A stretch of 64,000 bases of DNA from the NCBI RefSeq assembly GCF_050729195.1, contig NZ_JBOHKS010000019.1:1-64000 (forward strand). Reading direction: 5' to 3'. A program made the translations under genes and the position numbers. A model generated the notes under the pieces. It was not told the origin of the DNA, did no database searches, and was given only the letters and a program-made list of their open reading frames with translations. Origin of the DNA: Hypericibacter sp050729195 (lineage in GTDB: Bacteria > Pseudomonadota > Alphaproteobacteria > Dongiales > Dongiaceae). Position 1 is the stretch's first letter. Each line of letters opens with the position of its first letter. Shown in pieces: positions 26,453-34,556 of the stretch.

Positions 26453-27012
26453 GTCACGACTCCTTCCGTCCGGGCCAGATCGGCAAGCAACCCGGCGAGG
26501 CTGCGGCGCGCTCGCACCAGCAGCGATTCCACGGCGCCGACGCTGATTTCCAGCGCGCCGGCCACTTCCGCATTGCTCAGTCCTTCGTAGTAGCTCAACA
26601 CCACCGCCGCGCGCTGCCGATCGGGCAGCTCGGCCAGTGCCGTCGCGACGCGCTGGCGACGCTCTTCCAAAGCCAGGACGTCATCGGCGCCGGGTGCGCT
26701 ATCGGCCATCTCGGGCACTTCCTCCAACGGTACGGTCCGCGCCCGCCGGCGCCGGTCGATACAGAGATTGACGATCACGCGCGCCAGCCAGGTCGATACG
26801 CGCGCACCGCCGTCTTTCCGCCAGGTAGGCGCTTTCTGCCAAACCCGCAGAAAGGCCTCCTGCACCACCTCTTCAGCCTCGGCCGCGCTGCCGAGCATGC
26901 GCACGGCAATCGCGTTCGAGCGTCCCAGATGGTTGCGGACCAGCTTCGCGAAGGCGGCACGATCGCCGCGCCCGCTCGCCAGCATCAATTCTTCGTCCTC
27001 GGCCGGGTCCAT
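26449..27012 (-). CDS. ECF (RpoE-type) RNA polymerase sigma factor
   Basis: A 187-residue group 4 sigma factor. Region 2 contains 'FAKLVRNHLGRSNAIAVRMLGSAAEAEEVVQEAFLRVW' (reported here by its key residues: R-N-H, A-x-R, E-A-E-E-V-V-Q-E-A-F), and region 4 'LAELPDRQRAAVVLSYYEG' plus 'GVALEISVGAVESLLVRAR'-like recognition helix. ATG 27012 is preferred: GGAGA lies 5 bases upstream and the length matches the family; an in-frame TTG at 27105 would add 31 residues. It heads a five-gene operon with anti-sigma, CnrX/Spy-like, DUF1800 and DUF1501 genes. Confidence 0.88.
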   Translation of the reverse strand: MDPAEDEELMLASGRGDRAAFAKLVRNHLGRSNAIAVRMLGSAAEAEEVVQEAFLRVWQKAPTWRKDGGARVSTWLARVIVNLCIDRRRRARTVPLEEVPEMADSAPGADDVLALEERRQRVATALAELPDRQRAAVVLSYYEGLSNAEVAGALEISVGAVESLLVRARRSLAGLLADLARTEGVVT

Positions 27013-27284
27013 CGCTTCTCCGGTTGTGGCAAGACCGTCATCAGGGGCGTCTCGAACAGTATCAACGCGCCAGGGCATGACGGCGGCTCGCGATTGGGCG
27101 GACAAAGTCGCTCACCCGCGAGGCCGATAGTCAATCGCCGGAACAAAATAGGAAACCGGGACCACCGAGGAGGCTCTCCTTACCAACAACCGGCATCTGG
27201 ACCTATTCACGCGGCAGGCTCCCAAGCCCTGCGCCGTTCCTGACAAGATTTCGCCTTATTTAGGTGAAGCGCCTGAAAAGCAAT

Positions 27285-27328
27285 AAAAACGGGACTGCCG
27301 GTGGGGTTCCGGGCAGTCCCGTTCTTTT
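27285..27328 (-). terminator. Rho-independent terminator after secreted-protein gene 1
   Basis: Perfect 11-base stem ACGGGACTGCC/GGCAGTCCCGT with a 12-base loop, followed on the minus strand by TTTTT. It lies 69 bases after the stop of the gene ending at 27397. The plus strand also shows TTCTTTT after the stem, so it may work in both directions. Apart from it, nothing is seen in 27013-27396. Confidence 0.75.
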
Positions 27329-27396
27329 AACCATAAAGAGGAAGTGTTTCGCCGGGTGATGCCCTGGCGGCGACACTCTCTCTGCGGGCTACGTGT

Positions 27397-27621
27397 TCAA
27401 GCGGAGTGCTTCAGAAAGTCGCGCTTTCCCTGGCGATTGGGCGGATAGCAATCCTGCGGGTCAGGCTGGCTATTGCCGACGCAATCGTTGGCGGCGACGG
27501 CGACCGTCGCATGGCCAGGCGATGCGAGATTGTCGTTCGATGCCTGGGTCGCCGCATAGCCGGACATGGCCAGCCCGGCGGTGAGCAGGAAGGCGGGGAT
27601 CAGTGTGGATGCACGAATCAT
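27397..27621 (-). CDS. Small secreted protein, tandem family member 1
   Basis: A 74-residue protein: signal peptide 'MIRASTLIPAFLLTAGLAMSGYA', then a mature part of about 50 residues with two cysteines spaced C-x10-C and Pro/Asp/Gln-rich sequence. It is paralogous to the next two genes (27820 and 28244): same RS/AST-LLPA signal-peptide core, same Cys pair, same ribosome-binding sequence GAGGTC, and a palindromic leader element exactly 20 bases before the start. The start at 27621 is chosen by this alignment. Function unknown. Confidence 0.65.
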   Translation of the reverse strand: MIRASTLIPAFLLTAGLAMSGYAATQASNDNLASPGHATVAVAANDCVGNSQPDPQDCYPPNRQGKRDFLKHSA

Positions 27622-27640
27622 CATAGACCTCGATGGTTGC

Positions 27641-27656
27641 CACCGGCATTTCGGCG
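27641..27656. promoter_or_regulatory. Leader palindrome, copy 1
   Basis: CACCGGCATTTCGGCG, the most diverged copy of the element found 20 bases before each of the three tandem secreted-protein genes. Confidence 0.4.
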
Positions 27657-27819
27657 AGGCTTGCTCGCCTGTCTGAAGATTGGCGTGGGCGGATAGGGGC
27701 TCAAGGCGAGCTCGCCGGCCTGTCTTCTAATTCACCGTGTGGCCATGTTGAGCGGGGAGAACTCCCCAAAAAGAGGGCAGAGCCGACAGGCATGTTCGCC
27801 GTCGGCGGCGCCATCACGA

Positions 27820-28032
27820 TCAGCCGCCGCGGGGGTGGCAATAGTCCGGCCTCTCATACATCGGGGCGGTATCGCAGGAGTTGGACTGAGAGGTCGACTT
27901 GTCCGTGGTCTTGTTCACGGACGGCGATGCCGTCGTCTTGGTGGAGCTCGCATCGTCCGCCATGGCGAGGCTTGCGCCTGCGAGGCCGAAGAGAACGACG
28001 AGAGCGGGGAGCAGAGTCGATGAGCGAGTCAT
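27820..28032 (-). CDS. Small secreted protein, tandem family member 2
   Basis: A 70-residue protein: signal peptide with core 'STLLPALVVLFGLAGASLAMA', then a Ser/Thr/Lys-rich linker ('SSTKTTASPSVNKTTDKST') and a C-terminal Cys pair spaced C-x11-C ending HPRGG. The signal peptide is almost identical to that of member 3, indicating recent duplication. GAGGTC lies 4 bases before ATG 28032. No domain recognised; secretion to the periplasm or outside is predicted. Confidence 0.65.
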   Translation of the reverse strand: MTRSSTLLPALVVLFGLAGASLAMADDASSTKTTASPSVNKTTDKSTSQSNSCDTAPMYERPDYCHPRGG

Positions 28033-28051
28033 GATGGACCTCATTTCTCAG

Positions 28052-28067
28052 CACCGGATTTCCGGTG
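28052..28067. promoter_or_regulatory. Leader palindrome, copy 2
   Basis: CACCGGATTTCCGGTG, a perfect palindrome with 7-base arms (CACCGGA/TCCGGTG) around TT, 20 bases before the start codon of secreted protein 2. Confidence 0.5.
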
Positions 28068-28187
28068 GATTGGCGACCCCTTTCGAGAGATGGCGAGCCG
28101 TGCCGAAGGCTCAAGGCGTTTCGGCCTTTGTGTCTTCCATTTCACGGCGAGGTCACGTTGGGAGAAGGAATCCGACCTCACGCGAAA

Positions 28188-28220
28188 CGGGACCGGCAGA
28201 GCTGTTTCCTGCCGGTCCCG
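28188..28220 (-). terminator. Terminator-like hairpin after secreted-protein gene 3
   Basis: Perfect 12-base stem CGGGACCGGCAG/CTGCCGGTCCCG with a 9-base loop, 24 bases after the stop of the gene ending at 28244; followed on the minus strand by TTTCG. The stem resembles that of the terminator at 27285. Confidence 0.6.
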
Positions 28221-28243
28221 CTGTTCCGTGCTTCAGATCGAGA

Positions 28244-28474
28244 TCAATTGCCCTGAGCGGTGCAATTTTCCGTCGTCGCGGTGTTGGTGCAGATGCTGGA
28301 GTTGGGATCGGAAGTCACGGCCTTCGTGGTGGTCTTGGCTTCGTGCACGTCGGTCTGCGCAGCCTGCGACTTGTTGGGCTTGTCGCTGCTGGCATTGGCA
28401 GCCATGGCGAGGCTCGCGCCGCCGAGACCGAAGAGAATGACCAGGGCGGGAAGCAGAGTGAATGAGCGAATCAC
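28244..28474 (-). CDS. Small secreted protein, tandem family member 3
   Basis: A 76-residue protein with signal peptide core 'SFTLLPALVILFGLGGASLAMA', a Lys/Ser/Thr-rich middle ('SSDKPNKSQAAQTD') and a C-terminal Cys pair C-x8-C. GTG 28474 is chosen because alignment with members 1 and 2 puts it at the same place after GAGGTC; no ATG is available. Likely the closest relative of member 2. Function unknown. Confidence 0.62.
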   Translation of the reverse strand: MIRSFTLLPALVILFGLGGASLAMAANASSDKPNKSQAAQTDVHEAKTTTKAVTSDPNSSICTNTATTENCTAQGN

Positions 28475-28493
28475 GATTGACCTCTGTAGTTGG

Positions 28494-28509
28494 CACCGGA
28501 GTTCCGGCG
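28494..28509. promoter_or_regulatory. Leader palindrome, copy 3
   Basis: CACCGGAGTTCCGGCG, 20 bases before GTG 28474; one mismatch from the perfect palindrome of copy 2. Confidence 0.45.
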
Positions 28510-28686
28510 GCGATGGGCCCCCGCCGCGAGAGGTGGCGAGCCTTACCGACATCGCAAGTGAGGCGATGTGTCTGCAGCCCTGATTACCGCAAGGTCATGT
28601 CGGGCGAGGCGATTTCATCCCAATGCCGAAACCGCAGGAGGATGACTTCGACGTGATTCTTAGTGCCCCTGGTTTGAGGAGGGGCG

Positions 28687-28720
28687 GCGGGACCGCGGGG
28701 GGAATGACCGGCGGTCCCGC
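28687..28720. other. Orphan hairpin of the same class as the terminators
   Basis: Arms GCGGGACCGC and GCGGTCCCGC around a 14-base loop, 213 bases upstream of secreted gene 3. Its stem shares the CGGGAC core of the two hairpins at 27285 and 28188. No gene is seen directly before it, so it may be the remnant of a further duplicated unit. Confidence 0.45.
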
Positions 28721-28960
28721 CTGGGCAGGGCCAAGTCACGATCGGGCGGGGCAGCCATTCAGTCGCCGGACTGATGCCCGACCGCGAGGGCCCTGCCGTT
28801 CCATTCCAGGTCTGCTCGCGCTTCGGAACAAACCCAGAAAAGCCCGTCGGCAGAGGGCCTTTCAGGTGGTTCCAGGGGAAGCCACCCAAGGTTCACGGCA
28901 TGGCCGGCCAAACCCTGCGCCGGCGCGCCGGCCAAGGGGGTTCGGCGCTGGCCTTGGGGG

Positions 28961-29132
28961 GAGGGTTCCTGTAGGTTCGGCCCCGGTCCAAGCCAGGGAA
29001 GCCGGTCGATTCCGGCGCTGCCCCCGCAACTGTGAGCGGCGAGGCCCGACGGCATGTAAAGCCACTGGTTCCCGATGTCGGGAGCTGGGAAGGCGCCGTC
29101 GGCCGACAACCCGCGAGCCAGGAAACCTGTTT
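28961..29132 (+). ncRNA. Cobalamin riboswitch (AdoCbl element)
   Basis: Conserved segments occur in order: AGCCAGGGAAGCCGGT and TCCGG at 28991-29015, the core CCCCCGCAACTGTGA at 29021-29035, GCCACTG at 29061-29067, GGGAAGGCGCCGTC near 29087-29100, and the B12 box GAGCCAGGAAACCTG at 29115-29129, which pairs back to GGTTCCTG near 28964. It ends 43 bases before cobP and should repress the cobP-cobW-cobN-cobO-cobQ transcript when cobalamin is abundant. Confidence 0.92.
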
Positions 29133-29174
29133 GGCCGATCCAGAACACCGATCCTCGGAGGGAGGGGAGGCCTG

Positions 29175-29732
29175 ATGCGCGTTTCTGCAGGGCTTCAATC
29201 GTCATCGTCCGGCCTGAGTCTCACCGGCAGCGTTCTTCTGCTGGGTGGTGCGCGTTCGGGCAAGAGCCGTTATGCCGAGGCGCTGCTCGCCAACGCGAAT
29301 CCGCGGACCTATATCGCGACCGCCGAAGCGGGCGATGCCGAAATGGTCGAGCGCATCCGCCTCCATCGCGAGCAGCGTGGGCCCGGCTGGGTCACGCGCG
29401 AGGCACCCCTCGATCTGCCGGCAGCGATCCGCGCCGAAAGCGGCGTCTTGCTGGTCGATTGCCTGACGCTCTGGCTCAGCAATCTCATGGAGCAGGAGCA
29501 CGACATCGATGGCGCGACCGAAGCGCTTTGCGCCGCGATCCAGCGGCCCGGCGGCCCGGTCGTGCTGGTATCGAACGAGGTGGGGCTCGGCATCGTGCCG
29601 GAGAGCTCGCTTGCCCGTGCCTTCCGCGACCATGCGGGTCGCCTCCATCAACATGTCGCCGCTGTCGCCGACCGCGTGATCTTCATCGCCGCCGGTCTGC
29701 CGCTAGCCCTCAAAGGAGAATTGCCGAAATGA
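29175..29732 (+). CDS. cobP: Adenosylcobinamide kinase / adenosylcobinamide-phosphate guanylyltransferase
   Basis: A 185-residue bifunctional enzyme (CobP/CobU) that phosphorylates adenosylcobinamide and transfers GMP to it in nucleotide-loop assembly. P-loop GGARSGKS at residues 24-31; 'TYIATAEAGDAEM' and 'HREQRGPGW' follow, the latter holding the His that becomes guanylylated in CobU (H-R-x-x-R-G-x-x-W); 'VDCLTLWLSNL' and 'VSNEVGLGIVP' are family blocks. ATG 29175 has GAGGGGAGG upstream. First gene after the cobalamin riboswitch; its stop overlaps the cobW start (ATGA). Confidence 0.93.
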   Translation: MRVSAGLQSSSSGLSLTGSVLLLGGARSGKSRYAEALLANANPRTYIATAEAGDAEMVERIRLHREQRGPGWVTREAPLDLPAAIRAESGVLLVDCLTLWLSNLMEQEHDIDGATEALCAAIQRPGGPVVLVSNEVGLGIVPESSLARAFRDHAGRLHQHVAAVADRVIFIAAGLPLALKGELPK

Positions 29733-30793
29733 TCGTCAAGCCGCCGCTCGTTTCGCTAAGTCGGGCGCGCATTCCCGCCACCATCGTCACCGGATTTCTG
29801 GGGGCGGGGAAGACCACGCTGATCCAGAACCTGATCAAGTCGGCGAACGGGCGCCGGCTGGCGCTGGTCATCAACGAGTTCGGCGAGCTCGGCGTCGATG
29901 GCAGCATCCTCAAGGCCTGCGCCATCGAAGGCTGCCCCGAGGAGAACATCGTCGAGTTGGCCAATGGCTGCATCTGCTGCACGGTCGCCGACGATTTCCT
30001 GCCCACCATCGAGGCGCTGCTCGACCGTCCGAATCCGCCCGAGCATATCGTGATCGAAACCTCGGGCCTGGCGCTGCCCAAGCCGCTGGTGAAGGCCTTC
30101 GCCTGGCCGGAAGTGCGCGCGCGCGTCACGGTCGACGGCGTGATCGCGGTGGTGGACGGGCCGGCCGTGGCCGCGGGACGCTTTGCCGAAAATCCGGCCG
30201 CGGTCGATCGCCAGCGCGCCGCCGACGCGGCGCTCGATCATGAAAGCCCGCTGGCCGAGGTGTTCGAGGACCAGATCGCCTGCGCCGATCTGGTGGTGCT
30301 GAACAAGATCGACCTCATGGATGGGCCGATGCGGGCGAAGGCCGAGGCAGCGATCAATGCCGAGCTGGGCCGCGCGGTGAAGATCCTGCCGGCAAGCTTC
30401 GGGCGGATCGATGCCAAGACGCTGCTGGGCATCGAGGCCGCGGCCGAAGACGATCTGGCGTCGCGGCCCTCGCATCACGAGCTCGAGGGCGAGGATCACG
30501 ACCATGACGATTTCGAGAGCTTCTCCTTGACCTTGCCGATGCTGCGCACGCCCGAGGAATTGCTCGCACGCCTCAAGCCCCTGATCGAACGCCACGACAT
30601 CCTGCGGGTGAAGGGGTTCCTCGCCGTCGGCGGCAAGGAGATGCGTCTCTTGCTGCAAGGCGTGGGTGCGCGGCTGCAGCATTATTACGATCGGCCCTGG
30701 GCGGCGGACGAGGCGCGCGACAGCCGGCTGGTGGTGATCGGGCTCAAGGGGCTCGACCGCGCCGCGATCGCGGCCGCGCTCGGCGCCGCCTGA
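29729..30793 (+). CDS. cobW: CobW-type GTPase metallochaperone
   Basis: A 354-residue G3E GTPase. Walker A GFLGAGKTT at residues 22-30, the metal-binding CxCC at residues 81-84 (GCICC), 'VIETSGLALP' switch region and NKID guanine-specificity motif; a His/Asp-rich stretch (HHELEGEDHDHDD) precedes the C-terminal CobW_C domain. CobW is thought to supply cobalt for cobalamin synthesis, and the position between cobP and cobN under riboswitch control fits. Start overlaps cobP by four bases. Confidence 0.93.
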   Translation: MIVKPPLVSLSRARIPATIVTGFLGAGKTTLIQNLIKSANGRRLALVINEFGELGVDGSILKACAIEGCPEENIVELANGCICCTVADDFLPTIEALLDRPNPPEHIVIETSGLALPKPLVKAFAWPEVRARVTVDGVIAVVDGPAVAAGRFAENPAAVDRQRAADAALDHESPLAEVFEDQIACADLVVLNKIDLMDGPMRAKAEAAINAELGRAVKILPASFGRIDAKTLLGIEAAAEDDLASRPSHHELEGEDHDHDDFESFSLTLPMLRTPEELLARLKPLIERHDILRVKGFLAVGGKEMRLLLQGVGARLQHYYDRPWAADEARDSRLVVIGLKGLDRAAIAAALGAA

Positions 30794-30824
30794 TCCGGCA
30801 GCCGGTCGGGGTTCGCGACAGCTC

Positions 30825-33800
30825 ATGCATCTTCTCGCCGCACGTCCCGGGACGATCGCCGACGGCATGTCGGCGGTCGATCTGCTGCAGACGCCGGGCG
30901 AGATCGTCCTTTTGTCGGCGGCCGACACCGAGCTGGCCTGTCTCGCCGAGGCGCACCGTCTGCAAGGCGCGGGGGCGCCCAGCCTGCGGCTCGCCAATCT
31001 GCTGTTCCTCGGCCACAACATGTCGGTCGATCTCTATCTCGAGAAGACGCTCGCCCAGGCGCGCCTGGTGATCGTTCGCCTGCTGGGCGGCGAGCGCTAT
31101 TGGCCCTATGGTGTGGAGCAATTGTCGGCGCTGGCGCGCGAGCGCGGCATCGCGGTCGCCTTCCTGCCGGGCGATGACAAACCCGATCCCGAGCTGGCGC
31201 GCCGCTCGACCTTGCCGGCCGAGGCCTTGGACCGGCTCTGGCGCTATCTGGTCGAGGGCGGCATCGAGAATGCCGGCCAGATGCTGGATTATGCGGCGGG
31301 CCTGATCGGCCATGGCCGGCCCTGGCGCGAGCCCAAGCCGCTGCTGAAGGCCGGGCTCTACGGGCCGGGCCTCACCGAGCCCGGCTTGGATGATCTGCGG
31401 GCGTGCTGGCAAGGCGGACGGCCGGTGGCGTTTGTCGTGTTCTATCGCGCGTTGCTGCAGGCGGGTCAGCTTGACGCGATCAATGGGCTGATCGAGGCGC
31501 TGGGTCGCGCTGGGCTCGATGCGCTGCCGGTGCATGTGGCGAGCCTCAAGGATCCGCTGGCGTCGGGCCTGATCGAGAAGCTCTCGGCCGAGGTCAAGCC
31601 CGACGTGATCCTCAACGCGACCGCCTTCGCCTTGTCGCAACCGGGTGCCGTCCGTATCGCCACGCCCTTCGATGGCGCCGATTGCCCGGTGTTCCAGGTG
31701 GTGCTGTCCTCGGGCGGCGAGGCCGAGTGGCGCGAGGGCACGAACGGGCTGGCCGCACGCGATATCGCCATGCATGTGGCGCTGCCGGAAGTCGATGGGC
31801 GCATCCTGACGCGCGCCGTCGCCTTCAAGGCGGAAGCGCGGCGCGACGAGGCGACCCAATGCGGCATCGTCACCCAGCGGCCGGTCAAGGACCGTCTCGA
31901 TTTCGTGGCCGATCTCGCCGCGGGCTGGGCGCGGCTGCGGCGAACGGCGCCCGCCTCGCGCCGGGTGGCGCTCATTCTCGCCAATTATCCCAACCGCGAT
32001 GGGCGCATCGGCAATGGCGTCGGGCTCGACACGCCGGCCAGTGCCGCCGGCTTGATCACGTCCTTGGTAAGGACGGGTTACAACGTTGGCGGCAGCCCTA
32101 GCGATGGCGCCGCCCTGATGGCGCGGCTGCTCCAAGGCCCGACCAACAGCGGGCGTCGCGGCGACGCGCAGATCCGTTGGCCGCTGGCCGATTATCGGCA
32201 ATTCCTCGAGAGCCTGCCGCGCGCCGTGCAAGAGGCGGTGACGGCACGCTGGGGTGCGCCCGAGCGCGATCCTTTCTTTGCCGAGGGTGAGTTCCATCTG
32301 CCGGGGTTCATGGAAGGCAATCTCGTCGTCGCGGTGCAGCCGGCGCGCGGCTACAACATCGATCCGGTCGCGAGCTATCACGATCCGGCGCTGGTGCCGC
32401 CGCATGGTTATCTCGCCTTCTATGGCTGGCTGCGGCGCGGCTTCGCGGCTCATGCCGTCGTCCATGTCGGCAAGCATGGCAATCTCGAATGGCTGCCGGG
32501 CAAGGCGCTGGCGCTCTCGGAAGAATGTTGGCCCGAGGCGACGCTGGGGCCGTTGCCGCAGCTCTATCCTTTCATCGTCAACGACCCTGGCGAAGGCAGC
32601 CAGGCCAAGCGGCGCAGCGCCGCCGTTATCCTCGATCATCTGACGCCGCCCCTGGCGCGGGCCGAGAGCTATGGCCAGCTCGAGGAGCTGGAGCGGCTGG
32701 TCGATGAATATTATGAAGCCTCGGGACTCGATCCGCGCCGCTGCAAGCTGCTGCGCGACCAGATCCTCGATCTCACGCGCCGGCTCGGGCTCGACAAGGA
32801 TTGCAACATCGCGGCCGACGAAGCGGCCGACAGCGCGCTGGTCAAGCTCGACAGCCATCTCTGCGAGATCAAGGAACTGCAGATCCGCGACGGCCTGCAT
32901 GTGTTCGGCCACAGTCCCACTGGCAGCTTGCGCGATGCGCTGCTGGTGGCGCTGGCGCGGGTGCCGCGCGGCAAGGGCGAGGGCGCCGATCAATCGATCC
33001 TGCGCGCGCTGGCGAAGGATCTCGAGCTGGGCGAAGGCTTCGATCCGCTCGATGCGGATTGGGCGCAGGCCTGGACGGGCCCGCGGCCCGCAATCCTGGA
33101 AGGGCCGGGGACCTGGCGCCATCAGGGCGACACCGTCGAACGGTTGGAGCTGCTGGCGCTAAAGCTGGTGGCGGGCGAGATCGAGCCGGCGGCGCAATGG
33201 ACGCGTACGAAAGCCGTGCTGGGTTTCATGCGCGAGACGTTGGCGCCGCAGGTCGAGGCCTGCGGTCGCGCGGAGACGGATGCGCTGCTGGCAGGCCTCG
33301 ATGGCCGCTTCGTGGCGCCCGGCCCGTCGGGCGCGCCGACGCGCGGCCGGCTCGAGGTGCTGCCGACGGGGCGCAATTTCTATTCGGTCGATACGCGCTG
33401 CGTGCCGACGCCGGCTGCCTGGCAACTCGGCTGGAAATCGGCCTCGATGCTGATCGAGCGCTATCGGCAGGAACATGGCGCCTGGCCGACGAGCCTGGCG
33501 CTGTCGGCCTGGGGCACCGCCAATATGCGCACCGGCGGCGACGATATCGCGCAAGCCCTGGCGCTGATGGGCGTGCGGCCGCGCTGGGACACCGGCTCTG
33601 CGCGCATCGCCGGGTTCGAGGTCCTGCCGATCACGCTCCTGGGCCGGCCGCGCGTCGATGTGACTTTCCGCATCTCGGGCTTCTTCCGCGACGCCTTTCC
33701 GGCGCAGGTCGATTTGATCGACAGCGCGGCGCGCGCGGTGGCGGCGCTCGAGGAGACGCCGGCGGAGAATCCGCTCGCGGCACGGGTTGCTGCCGAACGC

Positions 33801-34556
33801 AGCCGGCTGCTGGCCGAAGGCGCCACGCCGGAAGCGGCCGAACGGCGCGCGGGCTTCCGCATCTTCGGCTCGATGCCGGGCGCCTATGGCGCGGGCCTGC
33901 AGGCCCTGATCGACGAGCGCGGCTGGCGCGACAGCGGCGATCTCGCCCGCGCCTATGTCGCCTGGGGCGGCTATGCTTATGGCAGCGGCAGCGAAGGTGA
34001 AGCCGCGCATGGGTTGTTCGAGACAAGGCTCTCACAGATCGAGGGCGTGCTGCACAACCAGGATAATCGCGAGCATGACCTGCTCGACAGCGACGATTAC
34101 TACCAGTTCGAGGGCGGGCTCGCGGCGGCGGTGAAGGAATTCTCGGGCCGCAAGCCGGTGGTCTATCACAACGACCATTCGCGCCCCGAGACGCCGAAGG
34201 TGCGCCGGCTCGAAGAAGAGATCGCGCGAGTGGTGCGCGGCCGCGCCGCCAATCCCAAATGGATCGCCGGCGTGATGCGCCATGGCTATAAGGGCGCCTT
34301 CGAGATGGCGGCGACGGTCGATTATCTCTTCGCCTTTGCGGCCACCACCGGCGCCGTCGGCGATCATCATTTCGAGGCGCTCTACGAGGCCTATCTGGTC
34401 GACGACCAGGTGGCGGGCTTCATCCGCGAGGCCAATCCGGCGGCGGGCCGCGAGATGGCGGAACGTTTCAACGAAGCGATCGAGCGGGGCTTATGGAAGC
34501 CACGGGCCAACAGCGTGCATGCGCGGCTGGATGCGATCAGGGAGGGCAGGGCATGA
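30825..34556 (+). CDS. cobN: Cobaltochelatase large subunit CobN
   Basis: A 1243-residue magnesium-chelatase-H-like subunit that, with CobS and CobT, inserts cobalt into hydrogenobyrinic acid a,c-diamide at the cost of ATP. Hallmarks include 'VVHVGKHGNLEWLPGKALALS', 'PFIVNDPGEGSQAKRRS' and 'VVYHNDHSRPETPKVRRLEEEI' (key H-x-D-x-S-R-P). Length is normal. CobN marks the late-cobalt (oxygen-dependent) route; cobS and cobT are not in this window. Its stop overlaps cobO's start. Confidence 0.95.
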   Translation: MHLLAARPGTIADGMSAVDLLQTPGEIVLLSAADTELACLAEAHRLQGAGAPSLRLANLLFLGHNMSVDLYLEKTLAQARLVIVRLLGGERYWPYGVEQLSALARERGIAVAFLPGDDKPDPELARRSTLPAEALDRLWRYLVEGGIENAGQMLDYAAGLIGHGRPWREPKPLLKAGLYGPGLTEPGLDDLRACWQGGRPVAFVVFYRALLQAGQLDAINGLIEALGRAGLDALPVHVASLKDPLASGLIEKLSAEVKPDVILNATAFALSQPGAVRIATPFDGADCPVFQVVLSSGGEAEWREGTNGLAARDIAMHVALPEVDGRILTRAVAFKAEARRDEATQCGIVTQRPVKDRLDFVADLAAGWARLRRTAPASRRVALILANYPNRDGRIGNGVGLDTPASAAGLITSLVRTGYNVGGSPSDGAALMARLLQGPTNSGRRGDAQIRWPLADYRQFLESLPRAVQEAVTARWGAPERDPFFAEGEFHLPGFMEGNLVVAVQPARGYNIDPVASYHDPALVPPHGYLAFYGWLRRGFAAHAVVHVGKHGNLEWLPGKALALSEECWPEATLGPLPQLYPFIVNDPGEGSQAKRRSAAVILDHLTPPLARAESYGQLEELERLVDEYYEASGLDPRRCKLLRDQILDLTRRLGLDKDCNIAADEAADSALVKLDSHLCEIKELQIRDGLHVFGHSPTGSLRDALLVALARVPRGKGEGADQSILRALAKDLELGEGFDPLDADWAQAWTGPRPAILEGPGTWRHQGDTVERLELLALKLVAGEIEPAAQWTRTKAVLGFMRETLAPQVEACGRAETDALLAGLDGRFVAPGPSGAPTRGRLEVLPTGRNFYSVDTRCVPTPAAWQLGWKSASMLIERYRQEHGAWPTSLALSAWGTANMRTGGDDIAQALALMGVRPRWDTGSARIAGFEVLPITLLGRPRVDVTFRISGFFRDAFPAQVDLIDSAARAVAALEETPAENPLAARVAAERSRLLAEGATPEAAERRAGFRIFGSMPGAYGAGLQALIDERGWRDSGDLARAYVAWGGYAYGSGSEGEAAHGLFETRLSQIEGVLHNQDNREHDLLDSDDYYQFEGGLAAAVKEFSGRKPVVYHNDHSRPETPKVRRLEEEIARVVRGRAANPKWIAGVMRHGYKGAFEMAATVDYLFAFAATTGAVGDHHFEALYEAYLVDDQVAGFIREANPAAGREMAERFNEAIERGLWKPRANSVHARLDAIREGRA

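Noticed and set aside
27744..27770. GGGGAGAACTCCCC followed by A-run as a terminator of secreted gene 2
   Set aside because: On the minus strand the T-run precedes rather than follows the stem, so it is not a normal terminator for that gene; as a plus-strand element it has no gene to end.
28623..29174. N-terminal extension of cobP through the riboswitch
   Set aside because: The extra 184 residues translate riboswitch sequence and are not CobP-like; ATG 29175 has a strong ribosome-binding site.
28759..29205. Minus-strand frame covering the cobalamin riboswitch
   Set aside because: Overlaps conserved riboswitch elements, has no domain and would be antisense to a structured RNA.
30744..33122. 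A 792-codon minus-strand frame opposite cobN
   Set aside because: Arg/Gln/His-rich shadow of the cobN coding strand without motifs; cobN itself is complete and conserved.
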